The notes below the pieces were generated by a model. It made no database searches. It worked only from the letters and a program-made list of their open reading frames with translations, and had not been told where the DNA came from. The translations under genes and the position numbers were made by a program. Below are positions 1 through 8,259 of a stretch of DNA of 64,000 nucleotides, in pieces (position 1 is the first letter of the stretch; the number at the start of each line of letters is the position of its first letter). Origin of the DNA: Grimontia celer (lineage in GTDB: Bacteria; Pseudomonadota; Gammaproteobacteria; Enterobacterales; Vibrionaceae); NCBI RefSeq assembly GCF_900055185.1, contig NZ_FIZX01000002.1, forward strand, positions 562,586 through 626,585, read 5' to 3'.

Positions 1-447
1 CTTACCTTGGTGGGTGTAAAGGTATTCGTTGTTAGTGTATTCGTTGTTCGCAACCAGTACGGCGCGATCATTCGACAGCGGGAAGAAGGTCATGCCGTCA
101 GTGTTGTCACCGTACTGCATTTCCTGCGCTTTAGAATCGTTCGACTGGCTGAACTTTGGAGAGTTAGGGAACAGAGCGTCACCCCAAGAAATCAGAGTTT
201 CAGCGACATAGCCGTCTGGAACAACAACAGTATCAGCAGTAGAAGCGGGAATCGCTTCAAAGCCCATCAGCTTGCTCTTGTCCATAGAACCCGCAACCGC
301 TTTTGCAACCGGACTTGCCGCGAAGAAAGCCACAGAGCCCGCTGCACCAGCAGCACGCAGGAAATTACGACGATTCATCGCCGCATCGATAAAACGGTTG
401 AACTCTGGCTCGTTGTCCAGTTGGCGTTGGTCAATATGTTTGCTCAC
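1..447 (-). CDS. PhoX-family (DUF839) alkaline phosphatase, N-terminal part
   Basis: Only the first 149 codons are present; the gene runs off the left edge. Translation begins at a GTG with a clear GGAAAGGAAG ribosome site just upstream and reads MSKHIDQRQLDNEP. A twin-arginine signal is visible around residues 25-50 (NRRNFLRAAGAAG followed by an Ala-rich stretch), so the protein should be exported folded by the Tat system. The mature start (ISWGDALFP, GMTFFPL, LVANNEYTNNEYLY) fits the PhoX/DUF839 family, which are calcium and iron dependent periplasmic phosphatases. That family assignment rests on the N-terminus alone. A weak Pho-box-like element lies upstream, which would suit phosphate control. 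Confidence 0.72.
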   Translation of the reverse strand, partial: MSKHIDQRQLDNEPEFNRFIDAAMNRRNFLRAAGAAGSVAFFAASPVAKAVAGSMDKSKLMGFEAIPASTADTVVVPDGYVAETLISWGDALFPNSPKFSQSNDSKAQEMQYGDNTDGMTFFPLSNDRAVLVANNEYTNNEYLYTHQGK

Positions 448-782
448 GATGACTTCCTTTCCAGATGGTTTTAATAATTAATCGTGTGATTTCCGCAAAC
501 GCAGGTTGTCTGTGCGTTTGGCTATCTACAGGAACCGAATTCTGGGATTCGATTGTTAAAAGTTCGTGAACTCTCAATGAAATGTAAATGTCAGTATCGA
601 GAACCATGCACTGATAAATAATATTCGGGCATGTTTATATGAGTCTGATTTCATCCATTTTTAGTGCGAGTGCGAATTCTTGCGCAAATCACACTCGGCG
701 ATACGTCAGAATTGATCAGACACAAAGTCCCTTTCTTAGAAGTTCGGCATCTTTAGCCTGACGAAAAGAAGAGGAAAAAACG
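448..782. other. Divergent intergenic region between the phosphatase and cytochrome c genes
   Basis: No gene is seen in these 335 bases. On the phosphatase side there is an 8-bp inverted repeat (CAAACGCA at 496-503, TGCGTTTG at 513-520) that would form a hairpin in its leader. A weak Pho-box-like sequence is at 577-594. The cytochrome side ends in a purine-rich ribosome site, AGAAGAGG, before the ATG at 783. Confidence 0.5.
577..594 (-). promoter_or_regulatory. Possible Pho box
   Basis: Read on the minus strand this is CTGACATTTACATTTCAT. It resembles the PhoB box (two CTGTCAT half sites, 4 bases apart), with one mismatch in the first half and two in the second. It lies about 130 bases upstream of the phosphatase start. 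The link to PhoB is inference. Confidence 0.3.
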
Positions 783-1115
783 ATGCTGAGAATCTTGGGA
801 ATGCTGGGTGCCGTCCTGTTATCAACCCATGTGATGGCAATCGAAGGAGAGGGCGATCCTGTTTTAGGAAAACAAAAGGCTTATACCTGTCAGTTCTGCC
901 ACGGTGAAACGGGTCATACGCCAAAGAAAGACTATCCACACATCAACGGCCAGAATGCACTTTATCTATACAATGTGATGAAGTCTTATCAGGCAGGGGA
1001 GCGCACTGGCGCAATGGGTAATATGATGCGTCAGCAAATGTCGGTACTGAGCGATCAGGATATAAAAGACATTGCCGCTTTTTATGCCAACCAAAAACGT
1101 GGAAAGCCTGAGTAA
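783..1115 (+). CDS. Small periplasmic c-type cytochrome
   Basis: This encodes a 110-residue secreted protein with a cleavable signal ([19 protein letters not shown]) and a single haem site CQFCH (Cys36, Cys39, His40) followed by GETGH. Met residues in the MGNMMRQQM stretch near residues 80-90 are candidates for the distal haem ligand. Size and layout fit class I cytochromes of the c4/c5 (cytochrome_CBB3-like) kind that shuttle electrons in the periplasm. The start follows an AGAAGAGGAAAA ribosome site. No oxidase or reductase lies next to it, so its partner is unknown. Confidence 0.82.
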   Translation: MLRILGMLGAVLLSTHVMAIEGEGDPVLGKQKAYTCQFCHGETGHTPKKDYPHINGQNALYLYNVMKSYQAGERTGAMGNMMRQQMSVLSDQDIKDIAAFYANQKRGKPE

Positions 1116-1177
1116 ACCATTGCGAGAGATCGGACTCGCTGATAATGTTCACGCAAAATCGAAGACAGGAAAAAGAC

Positions 1178-1630
1178 ATGCCGATAATTTGGGTTGATGC
1201 CGACGCTTGCCCGGCCGTGATCAAAGAGGTGCTGTTTCGCGCCGCAGACCGCACGCAAACTGAATGTGTGCTGGTGGCCAACCAATCTTTGAGAACTCCC
1301 CCATCCCGCTTTATCCGCAGCCTTCAGGTTGAAAAAGGGTTTGATGTGGCGGATAACGAAATCGTTAAACGGGTTGAGAAGGGCGATTTGGTCATCACCG
1401 CAGACATTCCTTTGGCATCTGAAGTGATTGAGAAATCAGCCGTAGCGTTGAATCCCCGTGGAGAGTTGTATACACCAGAGAATATCCGCCAGCGACTGAA
1501 CATGCGTGACTTCATGGATACCCTGCGTTCAAGCGGCATTCAAACCGGCGGCCCTGCAGCAATGAGCCAGCAGGAAAGACAGAAATTTGCCAACGAGCTG
1601 GATAAGTTTTTACAGCGTGCGAATCGGTAA
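1178..1630 (+). CDS. YaiI/YqxD family protein (DUF188)
   Basis: This encodes a 150-residue cytosolic protein. The start at [17 protein letters not shown] is preferred over an upstream in-frame codon because AGGAAAAAG precedes it and because the family begins with the conserved WVDADACP motif. Other family marks are [24 protein letters not shown] and LNPRGELYT. YaiI/YqxD proteins have a fold related to PIN nucleases with conserved acidic residues, but no activity is established. It sits 62 bases after the cytochrome gene and may be read through from it. A bidirectional hairpin follows. Confidence 0.88.
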   Translation: MPIIWVDADACPAVIKEVLFRAADRTQTECVLVANQSLRTPPSRFIRSLQVEKGFDVADNEIVKRVEKGDLVITADIPLASEVIEKSAVALNPRGELYTPENIRQRLNMRDFMDTLRSSGIQTGGPAAMSQQERQKFANELDKFLQRANR

Positions 1631-1653
1631 TCCAAGAGAAAAAATGAATAAGA

Positions 1654-1677
1654 AAAGGAGCGATAAATCGCTCCTTT
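1654..1677. terminator. Bidirectional intrinsic terminator
   Basis: Perfect 11-bp arms (AAAGGAGCGAT and ATCGCTCCTTT) sit between two convergent genes, the YaiI-family gene and the Calx-beta protein gene. There is an A-run on the left and T residues on the right. Confidence 0.75.
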
Positions 1678-1693
1678 GTCATTTGCACTTCGA

Positions 1694-3370
1694 TTAGTTG
1701 TAGATGCGTGACCAACAACCGTTCGAACAATCCACATTCTTGTTCCAGTGCAGTTGCGCACGGTGACCAGTACGCAGGTTGTAGTAACGACCATTTGAGC
1801 CTTTCAGGCGTGCCCAGGCGATATCACCATGGTGGTAGTAACGCTCGTGGTTTGAATGTTGCTCATAGTACTTACCGCCACCATTGATAGTGATGCTTCT
1901 CAGGTGCGAGCCAGTTTGGAAGAACTCAAGTGTTGTGCCTGCTGGGATAGTGCCGTTGATGTTAGCGTGTACACCACGAATCCACTGGTCTTTAGTACCC
2001 CAGTTACCACCACGGCTACCGTGCCATGCAACACCACTGTTGTTAGCTGCGTTTGTCAGCAGAGTATGCACGTCTGGATCGTTATCGATAATGGTGACGT
2101 TCGCAGAATCTACATCGCTCTTATCGTCTTTCACCCAAGCTTGCAGCGTGAAGTACTCATTGTTTTCATGAGTAGAATCGTTGATGGTCGGCACACCAAT
2201 GCGCACTGACGTGACACCTTTAGGCAATGCAATTTCAGTCAGTGTTGAAGAGATGGTCGCTGAGCCTGTCGAACCATCAGAGAACAGTAGGGCAACGGTG
2301 TTTCGGTAGTCACTGTTCAATACTGCAGAACCATTCTTCAGCGCAGCGCGGAGTTTAGTATTGGCATCTCCAGTTGCTTTATCAAAGTTGACCGTAAAGT
2401 AAGCCGTAGAGCCTTCACTGACTGAAGAAGAAGCCAGTGTGATGCCCTGTACTTCTGGCTTCAGATCGCTTGGGAAAATCGTTTTTGGATAACAGGTATG
2501 GTCTTCTGACGTCACGGTGCCCATCGCACTGATGCGGCTCGGGAACAGGCCAACTTTGACTTTCTCACCCGTAGAAGGCTTGATGCGGTAAAGGATATTA
2601 CTGTTTACATTGCCCGAGACGTTCTGGTTCTTTGCTGCAACCAGCATTTGACCGTTTTGGTCGAGCGTTGCTGCTGCAATAAAGTCGATAAAGTGGAACG
2701 CTTTCAGCGTTTGCGCACCTGTAGTGGTATCTATCACGAAGGTGCGGCCATTGGTCACAAACAGCAGCTCGCCTTCATAGAATACAAATGAGCCCCAGCT
2801 GGAGTAACCGCCAAATCGCAGGTTACTGTCAAAAGTACCGATATCAGTGGTTTCACCGGTGGTTGGGTTTATTTTGAAAATCTTGGTCGCGTCAGATGCG
2901 TACAGGACACCGGTATCCGGGTGGAACGCCATACGCATGATTTGTCGGTTTACCGTTGGGCCAGCAACATGATTACCGGTGGCTGGGTCCATGTATGCCA
3001 GCTGGTAAGGTTTGATCTTCTTGGCATGGATATCCAGCGCTGCATATTCTTCAGCTGTAAAGTCGCTTGTTGGGATATCGACATAGAATTCGGTTGGCTG
3101 TGGTGCATTCGCATAATAAAGGCGGTCAGTCTGACGATCGTAGGACATTGCAGGACCGGCGAACAGAGCGCGAGAATGGTAGCTCGTACGGTTGACTGCA
3201 TCGCTCGCATATACACCAGTCATTTTATCCAGTTCTTGTACATCCAAAAGAACGCCAACGTGGTTACGTCCAGCATTCATTGAATATACGTTACCTGCAC
3301 AATTGGCGGCCGCTTGCGCTGATGTTAAAGCGCCGGCCAATACGGCCATTGAAATTAGAGTCTTTTTCAT
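1694..3370 (-). CDS. Secreted protein with Calx-beta-like domain
   Basis: This encodes 558 residues beginning with a Sec signal (MKKTLISMAVLAGALTSAQA). Residues about 25-300 carry repeated short strands (GVLYASDATKIFKINPTTGE, GELLFVTNGRTFVIDTTTGA, NSNILYRIKPSTGE), which suggests a beta-propeller. Residues about 310-430 fit a Calx-beta fold (VQGITLASSSVSEGSTAYFTV through NNEYFTLQAWVKD and TIIDNDP). The C-terminal 120 residues are rich in Trp, His, Gly and Tyr and include the pair DCSNGC. No catalytic motif is recognised. The likely role is binding or adhesion at the cell surface or outside, possibly with calcium; this is inference. It is a single-gene unit ending at a shared terminator. Confidence 0.6.
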   Translation of the reverse strand: MKKTLISMAVLAGALTSAQAAANCAGNVYSMNAGRNHVGVLLDVQELDKMTGVYASDAVNRTSYHSRALFAGPAMSYDRQTDRLYYANAPQPTEFYVDIPTSDFTAEEYAALDIHAKKIKPYQLAYMDPATGNHVAGPTVNRQIMRMAFHPDTGVLYASDATKIFKINPTTGETTDIGTFDSNLRFGGYSSWGSFVFYEGELLFVTNGRTFVIDTTTGAQTLKAFHFIDFIAAATLDQNGQMLVAAKNQNVSGNVNSNILYRIKPSTGEKVKVGLFPSRISAMGTVTSEDHTCYPKTIFPSDLKPEVQGITLASSSVSEGSTAYFTVNFDKATGDANTKLRAALKNGSAVLNSDYRNTVALLFSDGSTGSATISSTLTEIALPKGVTSVRIGVPTINDSTHENNEYFTLQAWVKDDKSDVDSANVTIIDNDPDVHTLLTNAANNSGVAWHGSRGGNWGTKDQWIRGVHANINGTIPAGTTLEFFQTGSHLRSITINGGGKYYEQHSNHERYYHHGDIAWARLKGSNGRYYNLRTGHRAQLHWNKNVDCSNGCWSRIYN

Positions 3371-3834
3371 GGTGAAAGATACCTATCGTCCATTTCATTT
3401 TCGTTAGCGTACCCAAACCACTTAAAACGCATCTGTTGCGGTACTCAGTGCTCGCAACAGCTTGGGCATGCTGAGTGGTTTGGGTTCTATCCGTGGTCAA
3501 ACAAGCACTCCCCGTCTAACCGTGAACAGAGCCTAAGCGTTTAACTTGGTCATTTCTTTCTTATAAATGAGACATGGTTTGTTTTGATGTTTTTTAAGGA
3601 GAACCCTATAAGTCGTGTGGTTGTTAAGTGGCGGAAATGTATGGTGACTTGATGAGAAAATGTTGTAAGGATAGAAAGGCAAAGTGCTAGTAAAGTCTGA
3701 TCTGTTTAACAGGCTGACACCTCTTTTCTTTGTCTTCTCACTGTTTGATAAGCCAAGTGTGATTCAAGATTCTCATAAAGAAAAATTTCACGACGGGAGT
3801 GAGAATCATGAATTTTTCTCTAATTAAGTAAAAT
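3371..3834. other. Intergenic region with nested inverted repeats
   Basis: There is no gene in 464 bases. The main feature is the nested palindrome at 3411-3485, described separately. A second inverted repeat (GATTCTCA at 3768-3775, TGAGAATC at 3800-3807) lies just beyond the end of the lipase gene and may be a weak terminator. The rest is AT-rich without a clear signal. Confidence 0.4.
3411..3485. repeat. Nested inverted repeat
   Basis: Outer arms of 12 bp (ACCCAAACCACT at 3411-3422, AGTGGTTTGGGT at 3474-3485) enclose inner arms of 8 bp (CTGTTGCG at 3433-3440, CGCAACAG at 3453-3460). It lies 40 bases upstream of the Calx-beta protein start, so it could be a structured leader, an operator pair or a mobile palindromic element. 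No T-run follows on either side. Confidence 0.55.
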
Positions 3835-4701
3835 CTAATGCTTGTCGAAGTAGTCTTTCCGACGGATGTATTTGTCCATAAAGTGGTAGGCGATAGGGCG
3901 AAGTAGCCAACTGGTCAATACCCGAATAATGCGGATGAGTGAGGGCATATTGTGATAAATCTTGTCGTTGTGCAGCCATAATAATTCCCCGACATGCCAG
4001 AACATGAGGGGAAGTCCTGGCAAAAAAGTGACGATGTCGACATCGCAGCAAATTCTGTAAGTCCGGTTTTTTAAACGATAGCGTTGTTTAAAACTCCAGA
4101 ACCCGGTCGCGGGTTGCCCAAAGGTAACGATGCGCTTAATCGAGCCCGGGTATTTTTGCTCTAGGATCTCACCAGCAATTATGGCCATGCTGCCACCAGA
4201 AGAGTGGCCAGTGAGCGATAGCCTTTTACCCTGAGCCACCAGACTTGAGGCGCAGGATTCCAGTTTGTCCATCACGCTGTGGCCTTCGAGACGGTTAATG
4301 TCTTCAGAGTGTTTGAATTCGGCTTGTTGGCTGGGTGAGAGCCTTGAGTAGTCTTTTTCAAAGACGAAGCGTGTGGAAATGCTGGGTTGGCGTAACAGGA
4401 ACTGGAAGCCCCAATGGACGTGCCCCGCATTCTTCGGGGCGTCAACTTTGCTTGGCAAAACAATCAAGTTGAGCAGCCAGTCCCAAATGCTCTGGGAGCC
4501 TTTAAACACAATGACAGCATCACCATCTTCGCGCCACAAAACTCGAATAATGGTTTTGCCCCAACGGTTGTGAATATCCCTGCGTCCATTTTTTGAAAAG
4601 CCATAGTGGACATGGTCAAAGTGCTTGGGATAAGCATCTCGACAAAGGATGGCGTAGCGCTCGTATTGATAGCGTTTAAGTCTTTTCACCCGTGAAATCA
4701 A
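3835..4701 (-). CDS. Class 3 lipase family protein
   Basis: This encodes a 288-residue alpha/beta hydrolase. The nucleophile elbow is GHSSG with Ser167. Upstream, DAVIVFKGSQSIWDWLLNL matches the oxyanion-side block of Lipase_3 proteins. Downstream, FGQPATGFWSFK, CDVDIVTFLPG and FWHVGELLWL match the usual Asp and His regions. These enzymes split ester bonds of acylglycerols or phospholipids. No signal peptide is visible, so the location is uncertain. It appears to be transcribed alone; a terminator for the upstream minus-strand gene lies before it. Confidence 0.75.
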   Translation of the reverse strand: MISRVKRLKRYQYERYAILCRDAYPKHFDHVHYGFSKNGRRDIHNRWGKTIIRVLWREDGDAVIVFKGSQSIWDWLLNLIVLPSKVDAPKNAGHVHWGFQFLLRQPSISTRFVFEKDYSRLSPSQQAEFKHSEDINRLEGHSVMDKLESCASSLVAQGKRLSLTGHSSGGSMAIIAGEILEQKYPGSIKRIVTFGQPATGFWSFKQRYRLKNRTYRICCDVDIVTFLPGLPLMFWHVGELLWLHNDKIYHNMPSLIRIIRVLTSWLLRPIAYHFMDKYIRRKDYFDKH

Positions 4702-4770
4702 TATGAACCGTAAAACGGGTAAGTGTAGTCATGAAAAATGACGAATCAGCGACAGGAAAAAGACAGGCAC

Positions 4771-4795
4771 AAAAAAAGCTGCATCATGCAGCTTC
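4771..4795 (-). terminator. Intrinsic terminator
   Basis: On the minus strand, arms AAGCTGCA/TGCAGCTT are followed by a run of seven T. It ends the unknown gene that stops at 4801. Confidence 0.8.
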
Positions 4796-4800
4796 TCTTA

Positions 4801-5304
4801 TCAATCGTAGTGTTGCAGAAAAGGAGAAATGTGGGTGTTGTAGGTGAGTGCTTTGATAGCGCTGTGGTTATTGATAAGCCATTCCGCCTTGCTTATGTTA
4901 CCAACACCAATAATGGCCTGTACCAGCAGTTTAAAGTCGCGAAGCCAGCGGGCTTTCTGATCTTCACTCCAATCGTTGCGGTAAATCTCGTGATAATGCT
5001 CAACCCACCAGTAAGCGCCACGAATAAATGCGGCGACAATGCTGGTTGCGGGTTCGATTTGCTCATCTTTCCCGTCGATGGCGTACTCATCGGCCAGTGG
5101 CTGTCCCTGTGAAAAAGCGGCGTAGTTTTTACAGTATTTGTACAACGCTAATTGCAGTGCAGACGCAGAGTCGCAGTGCTCTAAAGACAGCGTGGTGACA
5201 GGTAAGTGCTTCTTATTATTTCTGAAGAGTTCTACAGAGCGCTTGCCCGGCAAGAGTTTTTCGATAACAAAAAACAAATCGATACTGATGAGTTTATTGC
5301 TCAA
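4801..5304 (-). CDS. Conserved-looking hypothetical protein
   Basis: This encodes about 167 residues; I do not recognise a family. No ATG is available near the front. The TTG at 5304 is chosen because AAGGAAA sits six bases upstream; a second TTG at 5328 is possible. The sequence is soluble and mostly helical, with an aromatic stretch GAYWWVEHYHEIYRNDW near the middle and a helical C-terminus. There is no signal peptide, membrane segment or metal motif. It is a single gene closed by its own terminator. Codon use is like its neighbours, which supports a real gene. Confidence 0.6.
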   Translation of the reverse strand: MSNKLISIDLFFVIEKLLPGKRSVELFRNNKKHLPVTTLSLEHCDSASALQLALYKYCKNYAAFSQGQPLADEYAIDGKDEQIEPATSIVAAFIRGAYWWVEHYHEIYRNDWSEDQKARWLRDFKLLVQAIIGVGNISKAEWLINNHSAIKALTYNTHISPFLQHYD

Positions 5305-5709
5305 AGCGGTTTCCTTGTAACTGTCCAAGCCTCGAACTCACTGCCCACTTCTGGTGGGTTGGATTGAGGATACTTGGGAATAATGAGCTGATATTCAACA
5401 AACTAGCGGCAGCATAACCCCTCAATGCCTAAAACGGAATTCCTTTACGTTGAATGCGTCTTACACCTTGATTTTTACTGCCGAAAAACTGTGCGCTGTA
5501 ATGCAAGTTTATGTAGACCAAGGGTCCAGTTTTATCACCAAAAAACAAGAGGCTCGCAAACTTTGTAACCTAACTGTTATGAACGCCCCGTTCGGTACGA
5601 ATACGTCAGTTTTGAATACCTACTTCGACTAATAATTAGCCACTTATGCCTGAGCCAACAATGAGTTGAGTGGCTTAGGTATTGTGAACGTGCCTAACAA
5701 GGAGATGGT
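5305..5709. other. Intergenic region upstream of the chitinase
   Basis: No gene is seen in about 400 bases between divergent genes. It must hold the promoters of the chitinase and of the unknown minus-strand gene. I found no riboswitch and no convincing operator. The final AACAAGGAGATGGT is the chitinase ribosome site. Confidence 0.4.
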
Positions 5710-7017
5710 ATGAAAAAGATCTTAGCAGGTGCAGCGCTCAGTGCCTGTTTGGCGACTCCAGCGCTTGCGGAAAATCACGTTGTAGGTGGCTACTTTGCAG
5801 ACTGGCAATATGCCAACGCTGATAACCCTTACACTGTGAAAGATATTCCTGCCGACCAGTTAACTCATGTGATTTACGCCTTCCTCAGCATGTGTGGTCC
5901 TCATACCGGTGCATCTGAGCTTGTCCAACAGCAAGTCGCTAAAGCCTGTGAAGGCTTGGCACCTTACTCTGCCATCGTGGTCGATCAGGAAGCTGCGATG
6001 GAGGTGGACTTTGGTGACGTTTCCGTCGATGTCCCTTACAAAGGGCATTTTGCTCAGCTTGCGGAGCTGAAGAAAACACACCCTGATCTGAAAATCCTCC
6101 CTTCATTTGGTGGCTGGACCATGTCTGAGCCTTTCCATGCAATGGCAAAGGATGATGCAGCTATCAAACAATTCGCGAAATCTGCCGTTGCGCTGATTGC
6201 TGAATATGACTTCTTTGATGGTATTGATCTCGACTGGGAATATCCTGGTGGTGGTGGTTTAACCACATCCCCGTGGAACCCTGAAACCAAGCTTTCTGAC
6301 GAAGTTAAAGCACAGGAGCGCGAAGCCTTTACCACATTGGTGACACAGCTTCGTGACGAGCTGGATGCTTTATCTGCCGAAACTGGCCGTGAATATGAAC
6401 TTTCAACCGCAGTAGGTGTAAGCCAGAAAGCTGCGCAGATTGATTGGGAAGCTGCCGCGCCTAAGCTGACTAATATGTTTGCGATGACCTATGACTTTCT
6501 CGGTGGTTGGGGCGCGCAAACGGGCCATCTGACAAATTTGCATGCGACGGATCGCAGCTGGTGGGGAATGGGTGCAGATGTGTTCATTAACCAGATGATC
6601 GATTTAGGCATTCCAAAAGAGAAACTGGTGCTGGGAGCTGCATTCTATGGTCGCGGTTGGGAAGGCTCTCAATTTGATGGCAGCCTGCCAACCTCTGACT
6701 TGGCGTCTGAAAAAGGTGCGAGCTTCGGTACCGGTGAGCCAGGTTATTTCATGTATTGGGATTTGAAGCAAAATTATACCCAATCTGAAGGTTATCAGTA
6801 TGGCTATGATGAGGCTTCTCAGGCGCCATATCTGTGGAACCCAGAGAAGAAAGTCTTTATCTCGTTTGAAGATGCGCGCTCAGTGAAAGCGAAAGCGGAA
6901 TGGGCGAAGCAACAAGGCTTGGCGGGTGTTTTCACCTGGGAGCTTTCCGGCGACCCTGATAATGAGCTGACCACTGTGATGCACGAAGTGCTTCATAGCA
7001 AAACGGCAAAGAAATAA
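5710..7017 (+). CDS. Secreted GH18 chitinase
   Basis: This encodes 435 residues with a signal peptide (MKKILAGAALSACLATPALA). The GH18 barrel is complete: SFGGW at 132-136 and the catalytic motif DGIDLDWE, with the proton donor Glu177 and Asp residues 170, 173 and 175. Later barrel blocks include MFAMTYDFLGGWG, VLGAAFYGRGW and GVFTWELSGDPD. It should cut chitin or chito-oligosaccharides in the periplasm or outside the cell. No chitin-binding module is attached, so it may act on soluble oligomers. The ATG follows an ideal AAGGAG site. It is a single gene with its own terminator, and it fits functionally with gbpA at the right end. Confidence 0.92.
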   Translation: MKKILAGAALSACLATPALAENHVVGGYFADWQYANADNPYTVKDIPADQLTHVIYAFLSMCGPHTGASELVQQQVAKACEGLAPYSAIVVDQEAAMEVDFGDVSVDVPYKGHFAQLAELKKTHPDLKILPSFGGWTMSEPFHAMAKDDAAIKQFAKSAVALIAEYDFFDGIDLDWEYPGGGGLTTSPWNPETKLSDEVKAQEREAFTTLVTQLRDELDALSAETGREYELSTAVGVSQKAAQIDWEAAAPKLTNMFAMTYDFLGGWGAQTGHLTNLHATDRSWWGMGADVFINQMIDLGIPKEKLVLGAAFYGRGWEGSQFDGSLPTSDLASEKGASFGTGEPGYFMYWDLKQNYTQSEGYQYGYDEASQAPYLWNPEKKVFISFEDARSVKAKAEWAKQQGLAGVFTWELSGDPDNELTTVMHEVLHSKTAKK

Positions 7018-7033
7018 CAGACCCTAGAAAACA

Positions 7034-7060
7034 AACCCGGCTATACGCCGGGTTTTCTTT
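7034..7060. terminator. Intrinsic terminator of the chitinase
   Basis: Stem AACCCGGC/GCCGGGTT with a 5-base loop is followed by TTTTCTTTT on the plus strand. It lies between convergent genes and may serve both. Confidence 0.85.
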
Positions 7061-7068
7061 TGGGTATA

Positions 7069-7854
7069 TCACTGCGGAGAGCCAAGTATCTCTTCAGCTT
7101 CTTGCAACCCATGCTGGTTTTTCAGCTTATTGATGAGTTCTCCTTGCATGGATAGGAAGCGATTAAACTGTATAACAACATCAGGGCGCTTGATACTGGA
7201 AAGATGGCGGCTACCGCTCAGGTAAGGAAGGTTTTTGTTCAGTGACATTGAGGGTAAGTTCTGTTCTGAATCTTTCAATTTCACGTTGAGCGCTGCCACG
7301 TTGGTATAAATACCATCAATTCTTTTCGAAGACAGTAGGCGGATTAGTGATTCCATCTCCTTTACTTCAAACAGACTTATCTCTTTGCTTTTGACTTTGT
7401 CCATAAATGGCCAAGGCGTGAACCCTGAGATTAGGCCGAGTCGCTTCAAAGAATCTTCGGAGAGTATTTGGGTGTCGTCCAATGTTACGACGCCATCAAC
7501 AAATGACACCACAGAATCACTGTAGAGGATGTCGTGCCCTTCTTTTCTCGAAGCGCTCCAATTGGGATTATCAGGATATTTTAGATCCACCTCGCCACGC
7601 AAAAATGCGGAATACAGCCTTTTCAGTGGCAGGGCCTGATATTCAAAGCTGTAGTTATACTCGCGGGCAAAAGCGTCTAAAAGATCCCGGTTAAAACCCT
7701 GGTAGCTTTGGTTTTGATAGCGCGAGTAAGGGGAGTAGTCTTCGAATGCCTGTACACCGATGATGAAATGATTGTCGCCTGAAATTCGCGCATATGCAGA
7801 AGAGCCCAGCAAGGTGAAGGCAGCGAGTAATACTGTCGTCAGTGTTTTGCGCAT
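7069..7854 (-). CDS. Periplasmic solute-binding protein, SBP_bac_3-like
   Basis: This encodes 261 residues with a signal peptide (MRKTLTTVLLAAFTLLGSSAYA). The body fits the type II periplasmic binding fold of amino-acid-binding proteins: FIIGVQAFEDYSPYS, GFNRDLLDAFAREYNYSFEYQALPLKRLYSAFLRGEVDLKYPDNPNWSASR and ERIDGIYTNVAALNV-like blocks in the second lobe. No permease or ATPase genes adjoin, so it may serve a transporter elsewhere or act as a sensor-type binding protein, as many Vibrionaceae family-3 proteins appear to. The ligand cannot be read from sequence. Its ribosome site is GAGAG. Confidence 0.7.
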   Translation of the reverse strand: MRKTLTTVLLAAFTLLGSSAYARISGDNHFIIGVQAFEDYSPYSRYQNQSYQGFNRDLLDAFAREYNYSFEYQALPLKRLYSAFLRGEVDLKYPDNPNWSASRKEGHDILYSDSVVSFVDGVVTLDDTQILSEDSLKRLGLISGFTPWPFMDKVKSKEISLFEVKEMESLIRLLSSKRIDGIYTNVAALNVKLKDSEQNLPSMSLNKNLPYLSGSRHLSSIKRPDVVIQFNRFLSMQGELINKLKNQHGLQEAEEILGSPQ

Positions 7855-8259
7855 ATCTGGCTCTCAATGACCCTAGTCTAATTATTGAGATAAGTATATA
7901 CGCTGTGAAGAAAGTCGTTTGAAATCGATGAGATAACGCGCTCTAGGAACATAAGAACGTCAAAAAGACAAAACCCCGCAGAGCGGGGTTTTGTCTTTTT
8001 CAGCAAGCAAAGATATCTTTGTTTTTGTTTGTATGCGCTGACTATAATCTGAGCGATCACTCTGTGTCCAACGCTTCTGCAAGCTTTGTTAAATGATGGG
8101 CAGTGCATCACTTTTACAATGCAATAAAATAAGTTACATAAATTTCTTGGAGAGTCTTTTCCAAAAATAATCTTATTTCTCAGCAGAAAATGAAATCTAT
8201 GCTTGTAAATAATAGTTTACAGTGCGGGTGTTACTTATTGAAATTAAAGAATAATTCTG
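7855..8259. other. AT-rich intergenic region with a strong two-way hairpin
   Basis: No protein gene is supported. The only strong signal is the 18-bp-arm hairpin at 7962-8000. Because that hairpin ends no recognised gene, a small RNA transcribed from about 8000-8200 on the minus strand, or one from the plus strand, is possible. Confidence 0.4.
7962..8000. terminator. Long perfect hairpin, bidirectional terminator
   Basis: Arms of 18 bp (AAAAAGACAAAACCCCGC and GCGGGGTTTTGTCTTTTT) flank a 3-base loop. T-runs occur on both strands. No annotated gene ends here: the nearest genes on both sides are on the minus strand, one stopping at 8260 about 260 bases away. Confidence 0.8.

Noticed and set aside
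7878..8111. 77-codon minus-strand frame
   Set aside because: It runs straight through the 18-bp-arm terminator hairpin, has no ribosome site and no recognisable domain.
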